This document shows, piece after piece, positions 36,932 to 45,660 of a stretch of DNA of 64,000 nt. The translations under genes and the position numbers were made by a program. The first letter of the stretch is position 1. Each line of letters begins with the position of its first letter. The stretch comes from Parasediminibacterium sp051861445 (GTDB lineage Bacteria; Bacteroidota; Bacteroidia; Chitinophagales; Chitinophagaceae). The DNA lies in assembly GCA_051861445.1 (NCBI GenBank), contig JBHYCS010000021.1, positions 1 to 64,000 of the forward strand, in the 5' to 3' direction. The notes below the pieces were generated by a model. That model saw only the letters and a list, made by a program, of their open reading frames with translations, made no database searches and was not told the DNA's origin.

Positions 36932-37633
36932 TTACTGACCGTAATAAGAATTTGGCCCATGTTTGCGTTCGAAATGTTTGGAAATAAGTGCATCTTTTAA
37001 ACGAGGTGCACTGGGATTAATTTGTTCTGTTAGTAAAGCCATTTTAGCTATACATTCTAAAACAGCACTATTATGTACAGCTTTAGCAGCATTTTTCCCC
37101 CAGGTAAACGGAGCATGATTACCTACTAAAACCATTTCAACTTCCTGATAATTGTATTGCTTTTCTTGAAAATGATTCATAATTTGAAAACCTGTTTCAT
37201 ATTCGTAATTACCTTGAATCATTTTATCATTCATTGGAGGAGCACAAGGAATGTCTACGGTATTGTAATCGGCATGAGTCGTTCCAAAAATGGGTATATT
37301 TCTTTGAGATTGAGCCCAAGCAGTTGCATACGTTGAATGAGTATGCACAATACCACCAATATCTTCCCAATGTTTATACAAAACAGCATGGGTTAATGTA
37401 TCTGACGATGGTCTTAAATCTCCAGCAACCGTTTTCCCTTCAAAATCAACAATCACCATTTTATCAGGCGACAAATTTTCATAAGCCACACCACTAGGTT
37501 TTATAGCAAATACACCTAAACTTCTATCTGCAGCACTTACATTTCCAAACGTAAATAAAACCAAACCCAATTGTGGTAATTGCATATTGGCTTCGTATGC
37601 TTCTTGTTGAATATGCTGATATGGATTGTTCAT
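36932..37633 (-). CDS. araD: L-ribulose-5-phosphate 4-epimerase
   Basis: AraD converts L-ribulose 5-phosphate to D-xylulose 5-phosphate, the entry to the pentose phosphate pathway. The 233-residue class II aldolase fold shows the metal-binding HTHSTYATAWAQ and the later NHAPFTWGKNAAKAVHNSAVLECIA, with IKPSGVAYENLSP near the N terminus. The length matches E. coli AraD. It begins five bases after the araB stop, so the two are cotranscribed. Confidence 0.96.
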   Translation of the reverse strand: MNNPYQHIQQEAYEANMQLPQLGLVLFTFGNVSAADRSLGVFAIKPSGVAYENLSPDKMVIVDFEGKTVAGDLRPSSDTLTHAVLYKHWEDIGGIVHTHSTYATAWAQSQRNIPIFGTTHADYNTVDIPCAPPMNDKMIQGNYEYETGFQIMNHFQEKQYNYQEVEMVLVGNHAPFTWGKNAAKAVHNSAVLECIAKMALLTEQINPSAPRLKDALISKHFERKHGPNSYYGQ

Positions 37634-37638
37634 ACGAA

Positions 37639-39279
37639 TTATTTTGATTGAATAAATGAGCCTAATTGTATATATTGTTGATAGCGTTTTTGATAATATT
37701 CTACCAAATTGGCGTTGGGAGAATATACGGCGTCGAAACCTTGTCCCATTGCTTGCATGGCATTTTCAACAGAAGGATAAACTCCAGCAACTGTTGCAGC
37801 AAACATAGCTGCACCAGCAGCACAAGTTTGTTCGCTTTTATGAATACGAATTGGCATATTCATTACATTAGCCATTACTTGCATAATGTAAGGCGATTTT
37901 TTGGCAACGCCACCAATGCCTATCAAACCTTTTACAGAAATACCTTCTTCTATAAATCTGTCTACAATTGCTTTTGCACCAAAACAGGTTGCTTCTACTA
38001 ATGCCTTAAATATTCTAGGAGCGTCTGATCCTAAGTTTAAATTTAATATTGCCCCTTTTAATTGTTGGTTAGCATCTGGTGTTCTTCTTCCATTTAACCA
38101 ATCAACTGCCAATTCATCATCTTCCAATAAAGGCAAATTTGCTGCCGCTGTAGACAGGTCTGCTATCATTTTATTAATGATCGATTCTTTCAATTCGGAA
38201 TCATGAATATAAGTTTCAATAGACCAACTAAGTACATTTCTAAACCAAGCGTATACATCTCCAAAAGCAGACTGACCAGCTTCTAAACCCATCATGGATG
38301 GAATAATTGAACCAGGCACTTGACCACAAATTCCTTTTACTAATTTTGATTGCACTTCTTCTAAAGGAGCCACCAACATATCACAAGTAGAAGTACCCAT
38401 TACTTTACTTAGATGGTAGGGTTCTATTTGTCCGCCAACAGCACCCATGTGTGCATCAAAAGCACCAACACCTACCAATACATTTGTTGATAATCCTAAT
38501 TTATTTGCCCATTCTTCCGATAAATTTCCTACCGATTTATCGGCTGTATAAGTTTCTGTAAATAACCTATCTGTAATTCCATCTAATAAAGGATCTAAAG
38601 CAGAAAAGAAATCGTTAGGTGGTAATCCATTAAATTCTTTTGCCCACAATGCTTTGTGACCTGCAGAACAAACACCTCTTTTAATGTTTGCAGCATCATT
38701 TTCTCCTGTTAACAAAAAAGGTATCCAATCACAATGTTCTACAAAAGAATATAGATGATTTCTTACTTGCTCATCTACACGTAACACATGTAAAAGTTTT
38801 GCCCAAAACCATTCACTAGAATAAATGCCACCTACAAATTGCAAATAATTGATGGGGTATTTTGTTGCATGTTCGTTTATTTCTGCCGCCTCTTTTACAG
38901 AAGTATGATCTTTCCATAAAACAAACATTGCATTCGGATTTTCAGCAAATTCTGGCAATAAAGAAAGTGGCACACCTTGTTTGTTTACTGCTATTGGCGT
39001 TGAACCAGTGGTGTCGACAGAAATAGCTTTTACCAAAGCTGCTACATCTTTACCAGCGGTTTGCAAGCATTGAGTTATAGTAGCCTCTAACCCTTCAATA
39101 TAATCGAGTGGATGTTGCCGAAATTGGCTATTCGTAGCATTACAATACAATTGTTTTTTCCAGCGAGGATAATAAAATACCGAAGTAGCCACTTCGTTTC
39201 CATTGGCTGCATTTACTAAAACAGCACGTACAGAGTCGGTTCCGTAGTCAACTCCTATGACAAAGCTTTCGTTTTTCAT
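37639..39279 (-). CDS. araB: L-ribulokinase
   Basis: AraB phosphorylates L-ribulose with ATP. The 546-residue FGGY kinase has the N-terminal phosphate motif GVDYGTDSVRAVLV, the ribulokinase-type SVDTTGSTPIAV, and the C-terminal GIGGVAKKSPYIMQVMANVMNMPI with a conserved EQTCAAGAAMFAA. It is the first gene of the operon. Its ATG lies only about six bases after a -7 element, so the leader must be very short. Confidence 0.96.
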   Translation of the reverse strand: MKNESFVIGVDYGTDSVRAVLVNAANGNEVATSVFYYPRWKKQLYCNATNSQFRQHPLDYIEGLEATITQCLQTAGKDVAALVKAISVDTTGSTPIAVNKQGVPLSLLPEFAENPNAMFVLWKDHTSVKEAAEINEHATKYPINYLQFVGGIYSSEWFWAKLLHVLRVDEQVRNHLYSFVEHCDWIPFLLTGENDAANIKRGVCSAGHKALWAKEFNGLPPNDFFSALDPLLDGITDRLFTETYTADKSVGNLSEEWANKLGLSTNVLVGVGAFDAHMGAVGGQIEPYHLSKVMGTSTCDMLVAPLEEVQSKLVKGICGQVPGSIIPSMMGLEAGQSAFGDVYAWFRNVLSWSIETYIHDSELKESIINKMIADLSTAAANLPLLEDDELAVDWLNGRRTPDANQQLKGAILNLNLGSDAPRIFKALVEATCFGAKAIVDRFIEEGISVKGLIGIGGVAKKSPYIMQVMANVMNMPIRIHKSEQTCAAGAAMFAATVAGVYPSVENAMQAMGQGFDAVYSPNANLVEYYQKRYQQYIQLGSFIQSK

Positions 39280-39284
39280 ACAAA

Positions 39285-39292
39285 CAAATTTA
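39285..39292 (-). promoter_or_regulatory. Putative -7 element of the arabinose operon
   Basis: TAAATTTG on the minus strand fits TAnnTTTG and lies five bases from the araB ATG. At the expected -33 distance there is only a T run. Confidence 0.45.
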
Positions 39293-39311
39293 AGTGTATT
39301 ATTGACACTTA
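39291..39311. promoter_or_regulatory. Candidate arabinose-operon operator (TAAGTGT-N7-ACACTTA)
   Basis: Perfect seven-base arms with a seven-base spacer lie directly against the araB -7 element, as expected for a repressor site. The same GTGT-N7-ACAC core occurs at 19635-19649. The palindrome could instead be a weak terminator of the upstream kinase gene. Confidence 0.5.
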
Positions 39312-39348
39312 TAAAAATAATTTTTAGCTTTTAATACTGGTTTTAAAA

Positions 39349-42300
39349 TTACTCTGCCTCAATAATAGGCAACCAAATTTCGAAAACTGTTCCAGAAGAT
39401 TCGTTTGTTTGAAAACGAATAGTGCCTTTCATTTTTTCAATAATGCCTTTACAAATAGCCAATCCTAGGCCTGTACCTGATGTTTTGGTGGTGAAGTTTG
39501 GCGTAAAAATATGGTCAATTACATCTAATGGAATGCCTTTACCATTATCGGCTATTGAAATATAAATACCGTTGTTTTGATTTTTTTGATGAATTTGAAT
39601 TACACATGTTTCATGATTACCAACTGCTTCGATAGCATTTTTAATAAGATTGGTAAATAACCGACTTAACTGCGTTTTATCAGCAACAGTTGTATAAGTA
39701 CCATCATCAATAGTATGTGTAATTTGCACCACCTCTTCTTGCCTATGCAAGTAAACAACTGTAGACAAAACATCGGTAACATTTACAGATTCTAAAACTG
39801 CGTTTCCAATATTTGCAAATTGAGAAAAATCGCCAGCAATTTTTGCCAATTGATCGATTTGCTCAATTAGAGTTTGAGCTACTTTTTGCGATAATTCTTT
39901 TGTATTAGGTGCGTTGTTATCAATTGCTTTTTGCAAGTATTGAATACTTAATTTCATGGGTGTAAGTGGGTTTTTAATTTCATGAGCCACTTGCCTAGCC
40001 ATTTCTCTCCAAGCAACTTCTCGTTCACTTCTTGCCAAAGCTTGAGCACTTACTTCTAACTTTTGCACCATTGTATTGTATTCATTTACCAAAGCCAAAA
40101 TTTCATCTTTTCTGTTCCATGCTATCTCTTCATTGTGTTTACCAATATTTACATCTCTCATTTTTTCGGTAATTACACCAAATAAAGCAACAATCCGTTC
40201 GGTTAATAAAAATGCAATTGCACCAGCTAATAAAAAAACGAAAGCATTTAAGTTAATTAAAGTAGCAATAAAGCTAGAAATTTCGTTGTTTAATTCTAAC
40301 TGAGAGTTGAGATATGGAATATTTAAATAACCGTAAACATTGCCCAATTCATCAATTACAGGTGTATAAATACTTAAGTACTTAAGCTTACCTATGTATT
40401 CTTGCTGAATGACTTTATTGGTTTTGTTATGATTGAATTGATAAAATGCAATTGCATTCATTTTTGTATTGAGCAATTGCTTGGTATAAATATGTCGTTG
40501 AGTGGTTGCAAGCAAACTACCATTAGAACTGTAAAAATTAATATCGGTATTGTAAATAGATGCAACTTCAGAAATTCTTTTTTCAAAATTGCTGCCAAAG
40601 CCAACATCATTAATGGTTGCAACATCATCAAATAATAACTGTGTTTGTACTTGTGTTAGTTTATTACTAATTTCTGCAGCAACGGCATCAATAGTTTTAG
40701 AAAGTCGTTGTTGATTGGTAGAATTAAATTTATCTACAAAGAAGGTAATAGTTGCAGCACCAATAATTACAAAAGAAAATATACTTACAAATATGATGGT
40801 AGCATGAATTTGAGAACGAATGCTCAATTTTAAAGCTGCAACAAGTGCCTGCTTACTAAACTTTGTGCGTAATAAGAAACTAGAAACATGAAAAAAAACA
40901 ATGACCACTAGTATTGTAAAAAACAAGTAAGCAAATAGTGTAACCACATCTATTACTGTTCTCATTTCTTTTACTACAACAACTGTTTTATTGGTTCCTG
41001 CATTAAACCACAGTTCACTCATGTTGTTGTTTTTTTTCAACACAAAATCGAATGGGGTTACTACTTTTTTATCAATTACTAAAGGATAATTGTAATCGTT
41101 TTGCTGATTAGTAAGTTTGTTGTTGATATAAACTGCATAAGCATACGTATTATAATCACTAGTATTTGTTTCTTGAGCCTGACTAAAAAGTGATGGATAT
41201 AAAGCTTCACTTTTAAATGGTTTTGGCTTAGCTAGAATAAATAAATAGCCCAATAAACTATCAGCTTTTACAATGGCTTTTTTAAAAATATAATGCTGCT
41301 CGTTACCTGTGGTTTCAAAAGCATATAAACCTGCAATGTTGTTGAGCGTAGATTTATTTTCTGTAAAACGATTAAGTTGATTAAACGATGTAGAATCATC
41401 GTTATGAATAGGTTGTAATTGATGATTATAGGTATAAATGCTTGTTTCGAATCTATTTAAATAACCAGAAAAATTTTCGTTTAAAATACTGTCTTTTATA
41501 AAATGATTGGCAAATTCGAACTGTAATCTTTCATAGTTTTTTACAAGAATGTTATTATCTACATTACTCAATGCAATACTTAAAATATTTTCTCCATTCG
41601 GATCGTTTTGTTGTACTAATCTTTCTGCTATTTTCTTTCGCTGAGCCCATTCAACCGATGCGTTTTCATAGGTAACCAATAGTGTAATTGAGAACGAAAA
41701 AAAGATAACCCAAAAAATAAAAAAAGTAGATTTTAAGATAGGTAAATAGAAATCTTTTTTTCTAAAATGCAATAAAATTAAATATAGAATACACCAAACC
41801 AATACAACAATATGCATACCTACATCAATAGAATCTAGTCGTATACTAATGTAGATTAAACCAGCAACGGATGTTACCAATATTTGCTTAAAAATGGCAA
41901 CATCATTGATCAGTAAAGGTTTAATAAAAATGTGCGATAAATGATATAACGCTAAAACAAAAAATGCAAGAATGATAAAACTGATTACACTGTATACATT
42001 TAAACTGAAAAATTTAGATACATCAAATGAAATTTTAGAATCTGCCACTAAACTTGCAATAGCATTGGCAAACATAAAACAAACTGCTAGCAACAGAATA
42101 TTATAAACATATTGCAAACCGCTATACTTACCTAAATATTTGGTTTTTATATTTGGCATTGGCCCAACAAAAACAGTAAACTTAAAGAAGCCAACCAACC
42201 AAAACAATAAGATGCTATTGATTAACAAATCGCCTAAAGAAGGATGTAAAAAATTAGATGCATAAATAGATGGATCGAATAAACCAAGCCTAGAAAAATC

Positions 42301-43110
42301 AAAAGGAAATGGAGCTTGATAAGTTATAAAACGAATGATACAAACACTTATCAACAAAAATAAAAAACCTTTAATTGCACTTTTATTGTTTACAACTTCT
42401 ACTGCTGTTCTATTTAAAAATAAAACCAAAAGAATAATGCTAAATAAACGCAGAAGTATGGTAAAAATATCGTAGCCAGCATAATTATGCCCTTCTTTTT
42501 CTTTAATATAAAATAGCTTTTTACCTTTTGTATTTGTAACAGGCAGACCTTGCAGCGAGTCTGTAATTTCATATTGTTCGTCTAATTGTGCATATCCTTC
42601 AAAATCTTTTTGTAGGTATTTGTTTTCTATAAAATAATCCCACAAAACAGGAATAATGGCAACTACTACAATTTGTTTTTGACCAATGCTGTATGTTTTT
42701 TTTATCAGTTCAAAATGCCCATTTTGATGAATGCTACTATAACTTCCATCTTCATATTGCAATTCTGAGGCACTTAAGCTAAATAGATTATTGTTCCAAA
42801 AAGTAAGAATTGGACTTCCTACATCGTTGATGGTGTACACATAAAAACCATACTTTTTATTGAAGAGTTTTCTTTTAGAAGAAAAAGAACTATCGTTTAA
42901 CAACGATTTTATAAAACTAGTATCTTGAAATAAAGCATTAATTTCTAACTCTGTAGAAGCTATTTTTTTTTCAATTTTATTTTTCACCTTTAGAGGTGTA
43001 GCATTGTACAACCAATAGTTACTTACAATAAACGAAATCGTAAATAACCAAGCAGCAATAATGAGTAAAAACCCATGTTTGTAAACTGCTTTGGGTATAA
43101 AACGTATCAA
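39349..43110 (-). CDS. Large multi-pass sensor histidine kinase (NtrY-like output)
   Basis: A 1253-residue kinase. One N-terminal helix (about residues 13-35) is followed by an extracytoplasmic region, a block of about eight helices (roughly 205-470), a second extracytoplasmic region, two helices, a third sensor-like region and a last helix near 950-975. A HAMP-like linker then leads to His1043 in ARQVAHEIKNPLTPM, the N box (NLIKNAIEA) and G boxes (ADNGKGI, SGTGLGLAI). The HEIKNPLTP form is typical of NtrY/NtrB-like kinases. The start is TTG, overlapping the mazG stop as TTGA. No response regulator is adjacent, so its partner is unknown. Confidence 0.88.
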   Translation of the reverse strand: MIRFIPKAVYKHGFLLIIAAWLFTISFIVSNYWLYNATPLKVKNKIEKKIASTELEINALFQDTSFIKSLLNDSSFSSKRKLFNKKYGFYVYTINDVGSPILTFWNNNLFSLSASELQYEDGSYSSIHQNGHFELIKKTYSIGQKQIVVVAIIPVLWDYFIENKYLQKDFEGYAQLDEQYEITDSLQGLPVTNTKGKKLFYIKEKEGHNYAGYDIFTILLRLFSIILLVLFLNRTAVEVVNNKSAIKGFLFLLISVCIIRFITYQAPFPFDFSRLGLFDPSIYASNFLHPSLGDLLINSILLFWLVGFFKFTVFVGPMPNIKTKYLGKYSGLQYVYNILLLAVCFMFANAIASLVADSKISFDVSKFFSLNVYSVISFIILAFFVLALYHLSHIFIKPLLINDVAIFKQILVTSVAGLIYISIRLDSIDVGMHIVVLVWCILYLILLHFRKKDFYLPILKSTFFIFWVIFFSFSITLLVTYENASVEWAQRKKIAERLVQQNDPNGENILSIALSNVDNNILVKNYERLQFEFANHFIKDSILNENFSGYLNRFETSIYTYNHQLQPIHNDDSTSFNQLNRFTENKSTLNNIAGLYAFETTGNEQHYIFKKAIVKADSLLGYLFILAKPKPFKSEALYPSLFSQAQETNTSDYNTYAYAVYINNKLTNQQNDYNYPLVIDKKVVTPFDFVLKKNNNMSELWFNAGTNKTVVVVKEMRTVIDVVTLFAYLFFTILVVIVFFHVSSFLLRTKFSKQALVAALKLSIRSQIHATIIFVSIFSFVIIGAATITFFVDKFNSTNQQRLSKTIDAVAAEISNKLTQVQTQLLFDDVATINDVGFGSNFEKRISEVASIYNTDINFYSSNGSLLATTQRHIYTKQLLNTKMNAIAFYQFNHNKTNKVIQQEYIGKLKYLSIYTPVIDELGNVYGYLNIPYLNSQLELNNEISSFIATLINLNAFVFLLAGAIAFLLTERIVALFGVITEKMRDVNIGKHNEEIAWNRKDEILALVNEYNTMVQKLEVSAQALARSEREVAWREMARQVAHEIKNPLTPMKLSIQYLQKAIDNNAPNTKELSQKVAQTLIEQIDQLAKIAGDFSQFANIGNAVLESVNVTDVLSTVVYLHRQEEVVQITHTIDDGTYTTVADKTQLSRLFTNLIKNAIEAVGNHETCVIQIHQKNQNNGIYISIADNGKGIPLDVIDHIFTPNFTTKTSGTGLGLAICKGIIEKMKGTIRFQTNESSGTVFEIWLPIIEAE

Positions 43111-43895
43111 TTTGTTTTATTTAAAAGTTTAACCTTATTCCAAATAGCATCCATTTCTTGTAAAGACATATCTGTTAGTGATTTGCCTTCAGCATTTGCT
43201 ATTTTTTCAATTTGTTGAAAGCGATAGATAAACTTTTGATTGGTTTTTTCTAAAACGCCTTCTGCATCTAGCTGCAAAAAACGTGCATAGTTTATTAAGC
43301 TAAACAAAACATCGCCAAACTCTTCTTCAATATGTTGTTGATTCTGTTGTTCGATGGCAGATTTTAATTCACCAATTTCTTCTTCTACTTTTTTCCAAAC
43401 ATCTTCAATATTATCCCATTCAAAACCAACTTGCTTTGCTTTTTCTTGTATTCGAGTGGCTTTTACAACAGCTGGCAACGATGTTGGAACACCGCTCAAT
43501 ACACTTTTATTAGCTTTTCCTTTTTCTTGAAGTTTTAATTGTTCCCAATTTTTTTTCACTTCTTCTTCGTTGGCAACTTCTACATTTCCATAAATATGTG
43601 GATGCCTATGAATAAGCTTTTTACTAATGGATTCTAACACATCTTGCAATGTAAATTGTTGCTGTTCGGTAGCTATTTTGCTGTAAAACAATAAATGCAG
43701 CATAACATCGCCTAACTCTTCTTTAATATCTTGCCAATTTTCGGCAGTAATGGCATCGGTTAATTCATACATTTCTTCAATAGTTAATGGACGAAGTGTA
43801 TGAATAGTTTGCTTTTTATCCCATGGACATTTTTCTCTTAGTTCATCCATTATTTTTACCAAAGCCAAAAAAGAATCTGACAAATGTTGTTGCAT
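43107..43895 (-). CDS. mazG: MazG nucleoside triphosphate pyrophosphohydrolase
   Basis: MazG hydrolyses (d)NTPs to monophosphates and is a house-cleaning enzyme. The 262-residue protein has two MazG folds: the first with CPWDKKQTIHTLRPLTIEEMYEL and EELGDVMLHLLFYSKIA, the second with VGFEWDNIEDVWKKVEEEIGEL and EEFGDVLFSLINYAR. The paired ExxE...ExxD metal motifs are intact in both. It follows the DUF3667 gene by nine bases and overlaps the histidine kinase gene by four. Confidence 0.95.
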   Translation of the reverse strand: MQQHLSDSFLALVKIMDELREKCPWDKKQTIHTLRPLTIEEMYELTDAITAENWQDIKEELGDVMLHLLFYSKIATEQQQFTLQDVLESISKKLIHRHPHIYGNVEVANEEEVKKNWEQLKLQEKGKANKSVLSGVPTSLPAVVKATRIQEKAKQVGFEWDNIEDVWKKVEEEIGELKSAIEQQNQQHIEEEFGDVLFSLINYARFLQLDAEGVLEKTNQKFIYRFQQIEKIANAEGKSLTDMSLQEMDAIWNKVKLLNKTN

Positions 43896-43904
43896 ACATT
43901 AAAA

Positions 43905-45080
43905 TTACACATTAAAGAAAGTGAGTACTAAGAATATTACCGACAAGAAGATAATTACAAAAAATGATACCGCATTTAAAATAATAAACTTAACAATGGT
44001 TTTAAATCTTTTTTCTAAATACACATTACGCATTGTTTTGTACAAATGAAAAAAACTAGCAAGGTAAATAAGACCTGAAAGTATATTTAAAAATGAGTAA
44101 TTGAGTGATTCATTTAACTTACTTATTAAAAAAAACACAATGCTTATTACAAAAGTGGTAATGTATGCATAAACAGAAAAAATAAGATGGTTTACATAAA
44201 AAAAAGACTTTTTTCTGCCATATAAAATTTGAAGAACTAGTGCAAATATGGGTAGAGATATAAAAAACATTTGAGGAAATGAATGAGCAAACTTATCCAT
44301 GATTAGTTTGGGAAAATCTACGAAATTTAATACTCCCTTACCTTTCAATGAATAAAACTTTTCGCCAAATTTTCGTTGTATCCAATTATCTCTTTTTTCT
44401 TTAGGCAAGCTACTTTGGTAGTCTCGATAATCTTGTAAATTTTTTAGCCTTGATGGCAGTCTATTTTTAAAAATGGTAATGCTATCCTTGGCATTTTCAA
44501 CTTCATACTTTGCTCGAATATCTTCAGCCGTTAAAAGTGTATCTTTTAGTGCTGGATTTCTTTTTCGAAATGCCTCATTTTTTTTAATAATTTTCTTATT
44601 TCTAAGGGCAGCAATTCGTTCGTAATAATCAGATTTTAAACTTGCCAAACTTTGTTTGCGTATAGAATCATTTGTATCACCTATTAAGCTATCGATGTAA
44701 GAAATACTTTTTTCTGCTTGCTGCAATCGAATGGTATTTGCATCTATATTTTCAATGCCATTAAACTTTACTGTTCCAAAGAAAATAATGAAGAAAATGG
44801 CTGACGTAAACACATACATTTTTATGGGGTTTAAATAGCTATTTCTTCTCCCCTTCATGTATTCTGTTACTAAAAAGCCAGGCCTGAATAGTAAATATTT
44901 AAGCGTAAAGAAAAACTTACTATCAAAATGCGTTACATCATAAACAAAATGCGTTACAAGGTGAAAAAAGCTCTCTTTAATTTCTACGTTTTCTTGTCCA
45001 CATATATGGCAATATCGGCCTTGAACAATTGCATTACAGTTTAAACAATTTTTTTCTTTTCGTTCAACGAGATGTGACAC
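43905..45080 (-). CDS. DUF3667 zinc-ribbon membrane protein
   Basis: A 391-residue protein of unknown function. An N-terminal zinc ribbon (CLNC at about residues 13-16, CHIC at 29-32) is followed by the DUF3667 core, ESFFHLVTHFVYDVTHFDSKFFFTLKYLLFRPG and FLVTEYMKGRRNSYLNPIKMYVF. One helix comes near 90-105, a charged coiled-coil-like stretch at about 120-220, and four C-terminal helices. The start appears to be GTG; no ATG lies before the zinc ribbon. It is cotranscribed with mazG. A membrane-associated role is all the sequence supports. Confidence 0.8.
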   Translation of the reverse strand: MSHLVERKEKNCLNCNAIVQGRYCHICGQENVEIKESFFHLVTHFVYDVTHFDSKFFFTLKYLLFRPGFLVTEYMKGRRNSYLNPIKMYVFTSAIFFIIFFGTVKFNGIENIDANTIRLQQAEKSISYIDSLIGDTNDSIRKQSLASLKSDYYERIAALRNKKIIKKNEAFRKRNPALKDTLLTAEDIRAKYEVENAKDSITIFKNRLPSRLKNLQDYRDYQSSLPKEKRDNWIQRKFGEKFYSLKGKGVLNFVDFPKLIMDKFAHSFPQMFFISLPIFALVLQILYGRKKSFFYVNHLIFSVYAYITTFVISIVFFLISKLNESLNYSFLNILSGLIYLASFFHLYKTMRNVYLEKRFKTIVKFIILNAVSFFVIIFLSVIFLVLTFFNV

Positions 45081-45135
45081 TTGCAGTTAGTTTTTTTTAA
45101 AAATAAGGGAAATTGTATAATTTAATAAACAAAAA

Positions 45136-45573
45136 CTATCCATTATATTTTCGCTTTTTTTCAGGCGAATAATTGAGTTGTTCTTGTAACGATTCTGGTG
45201 AAGGATTATTGGTAATGCCTACAGCAATTTGAAAGAGTACAAAACACAAAACAATTGATGCTATTATTTCTTGCCAAGTAATCCAATAGCCATAAAAGGT
45301 GTACAATTTCGCTTTTTGAGGATGTTCGGTTTCGTAAATTAACTGAACAGTTTCATTTTCTGTAAAACGAGTAAACGTTTGTTGTATGGGTATTTTATAT
45401 TGCTTTTTTGATAAAGAAAAAAAAGCAAATGGTTGTAATTCTTTTGAAGAACTATCTACTAGGAAATGAACAGTTGCTGGTGTTTTTTCTCCGTCGAAAA
45501 AATCGGGTTGACGCGTAAATAAAATATATAAACCAAAAATTACAATATACAATGTAAGTACAGATTTAAACAT
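45136..45573 (-). CDS. Small membrane protein of unknown function
   Basis: A 145-residue protein with an N-terminal helix (MFKSVLTLYIVIFGLYILF), an extracytoplasmic domain of about 85 residues (VHFLVDSSSKELQPFAFFSL...VQLIYETEHPQKAKLYTF) and a C-terminal helix (WQEIIASIVLCFVLFQIAVGI). The layout resembles DUF3592-like proteins, but I do not recognise the family with confidence. An in-frame upstream ATG at 45609 lies in the uxuA terminator region, so I prefer 45573. DUF3667 follows 55 bases later on the same strand. Confidence 0.6.
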   Translation of the reverse strand: MFKSVLTLYIVIFGLYILFTRQPDFFDGEKTPATVHFLVDSSSKELQPFAFFSLSKKQYKIPIQQTFTRFTENETVQLIYETEHPQKAKLYTFYGYWITWQEIIASIVLCFVLFQIAVGITNNPSPESLQEQLNYSPEKKRKYNG

Positions 45574-45601
45574 AGGTAAAAGTAATGTTAGATTGATAAA
45601 A

Positions 45602-45635
45602 AAAGTCATCGAAAAAAATTCATTTCGATGACTTT
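45602..45635 (-). terminator. Terminator of uxuA
   Basis: AAAGTCATCGAAA (45602-45614) and TTTCGATGACTTT (45623-45635), a 13-base perfect stem with an eight-base loop and a T7 run on the minus strand. Confidence 0.85.
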
Positions 45636-45660
45636 AACTTGTAGAATCTCTTTTTAAGAT

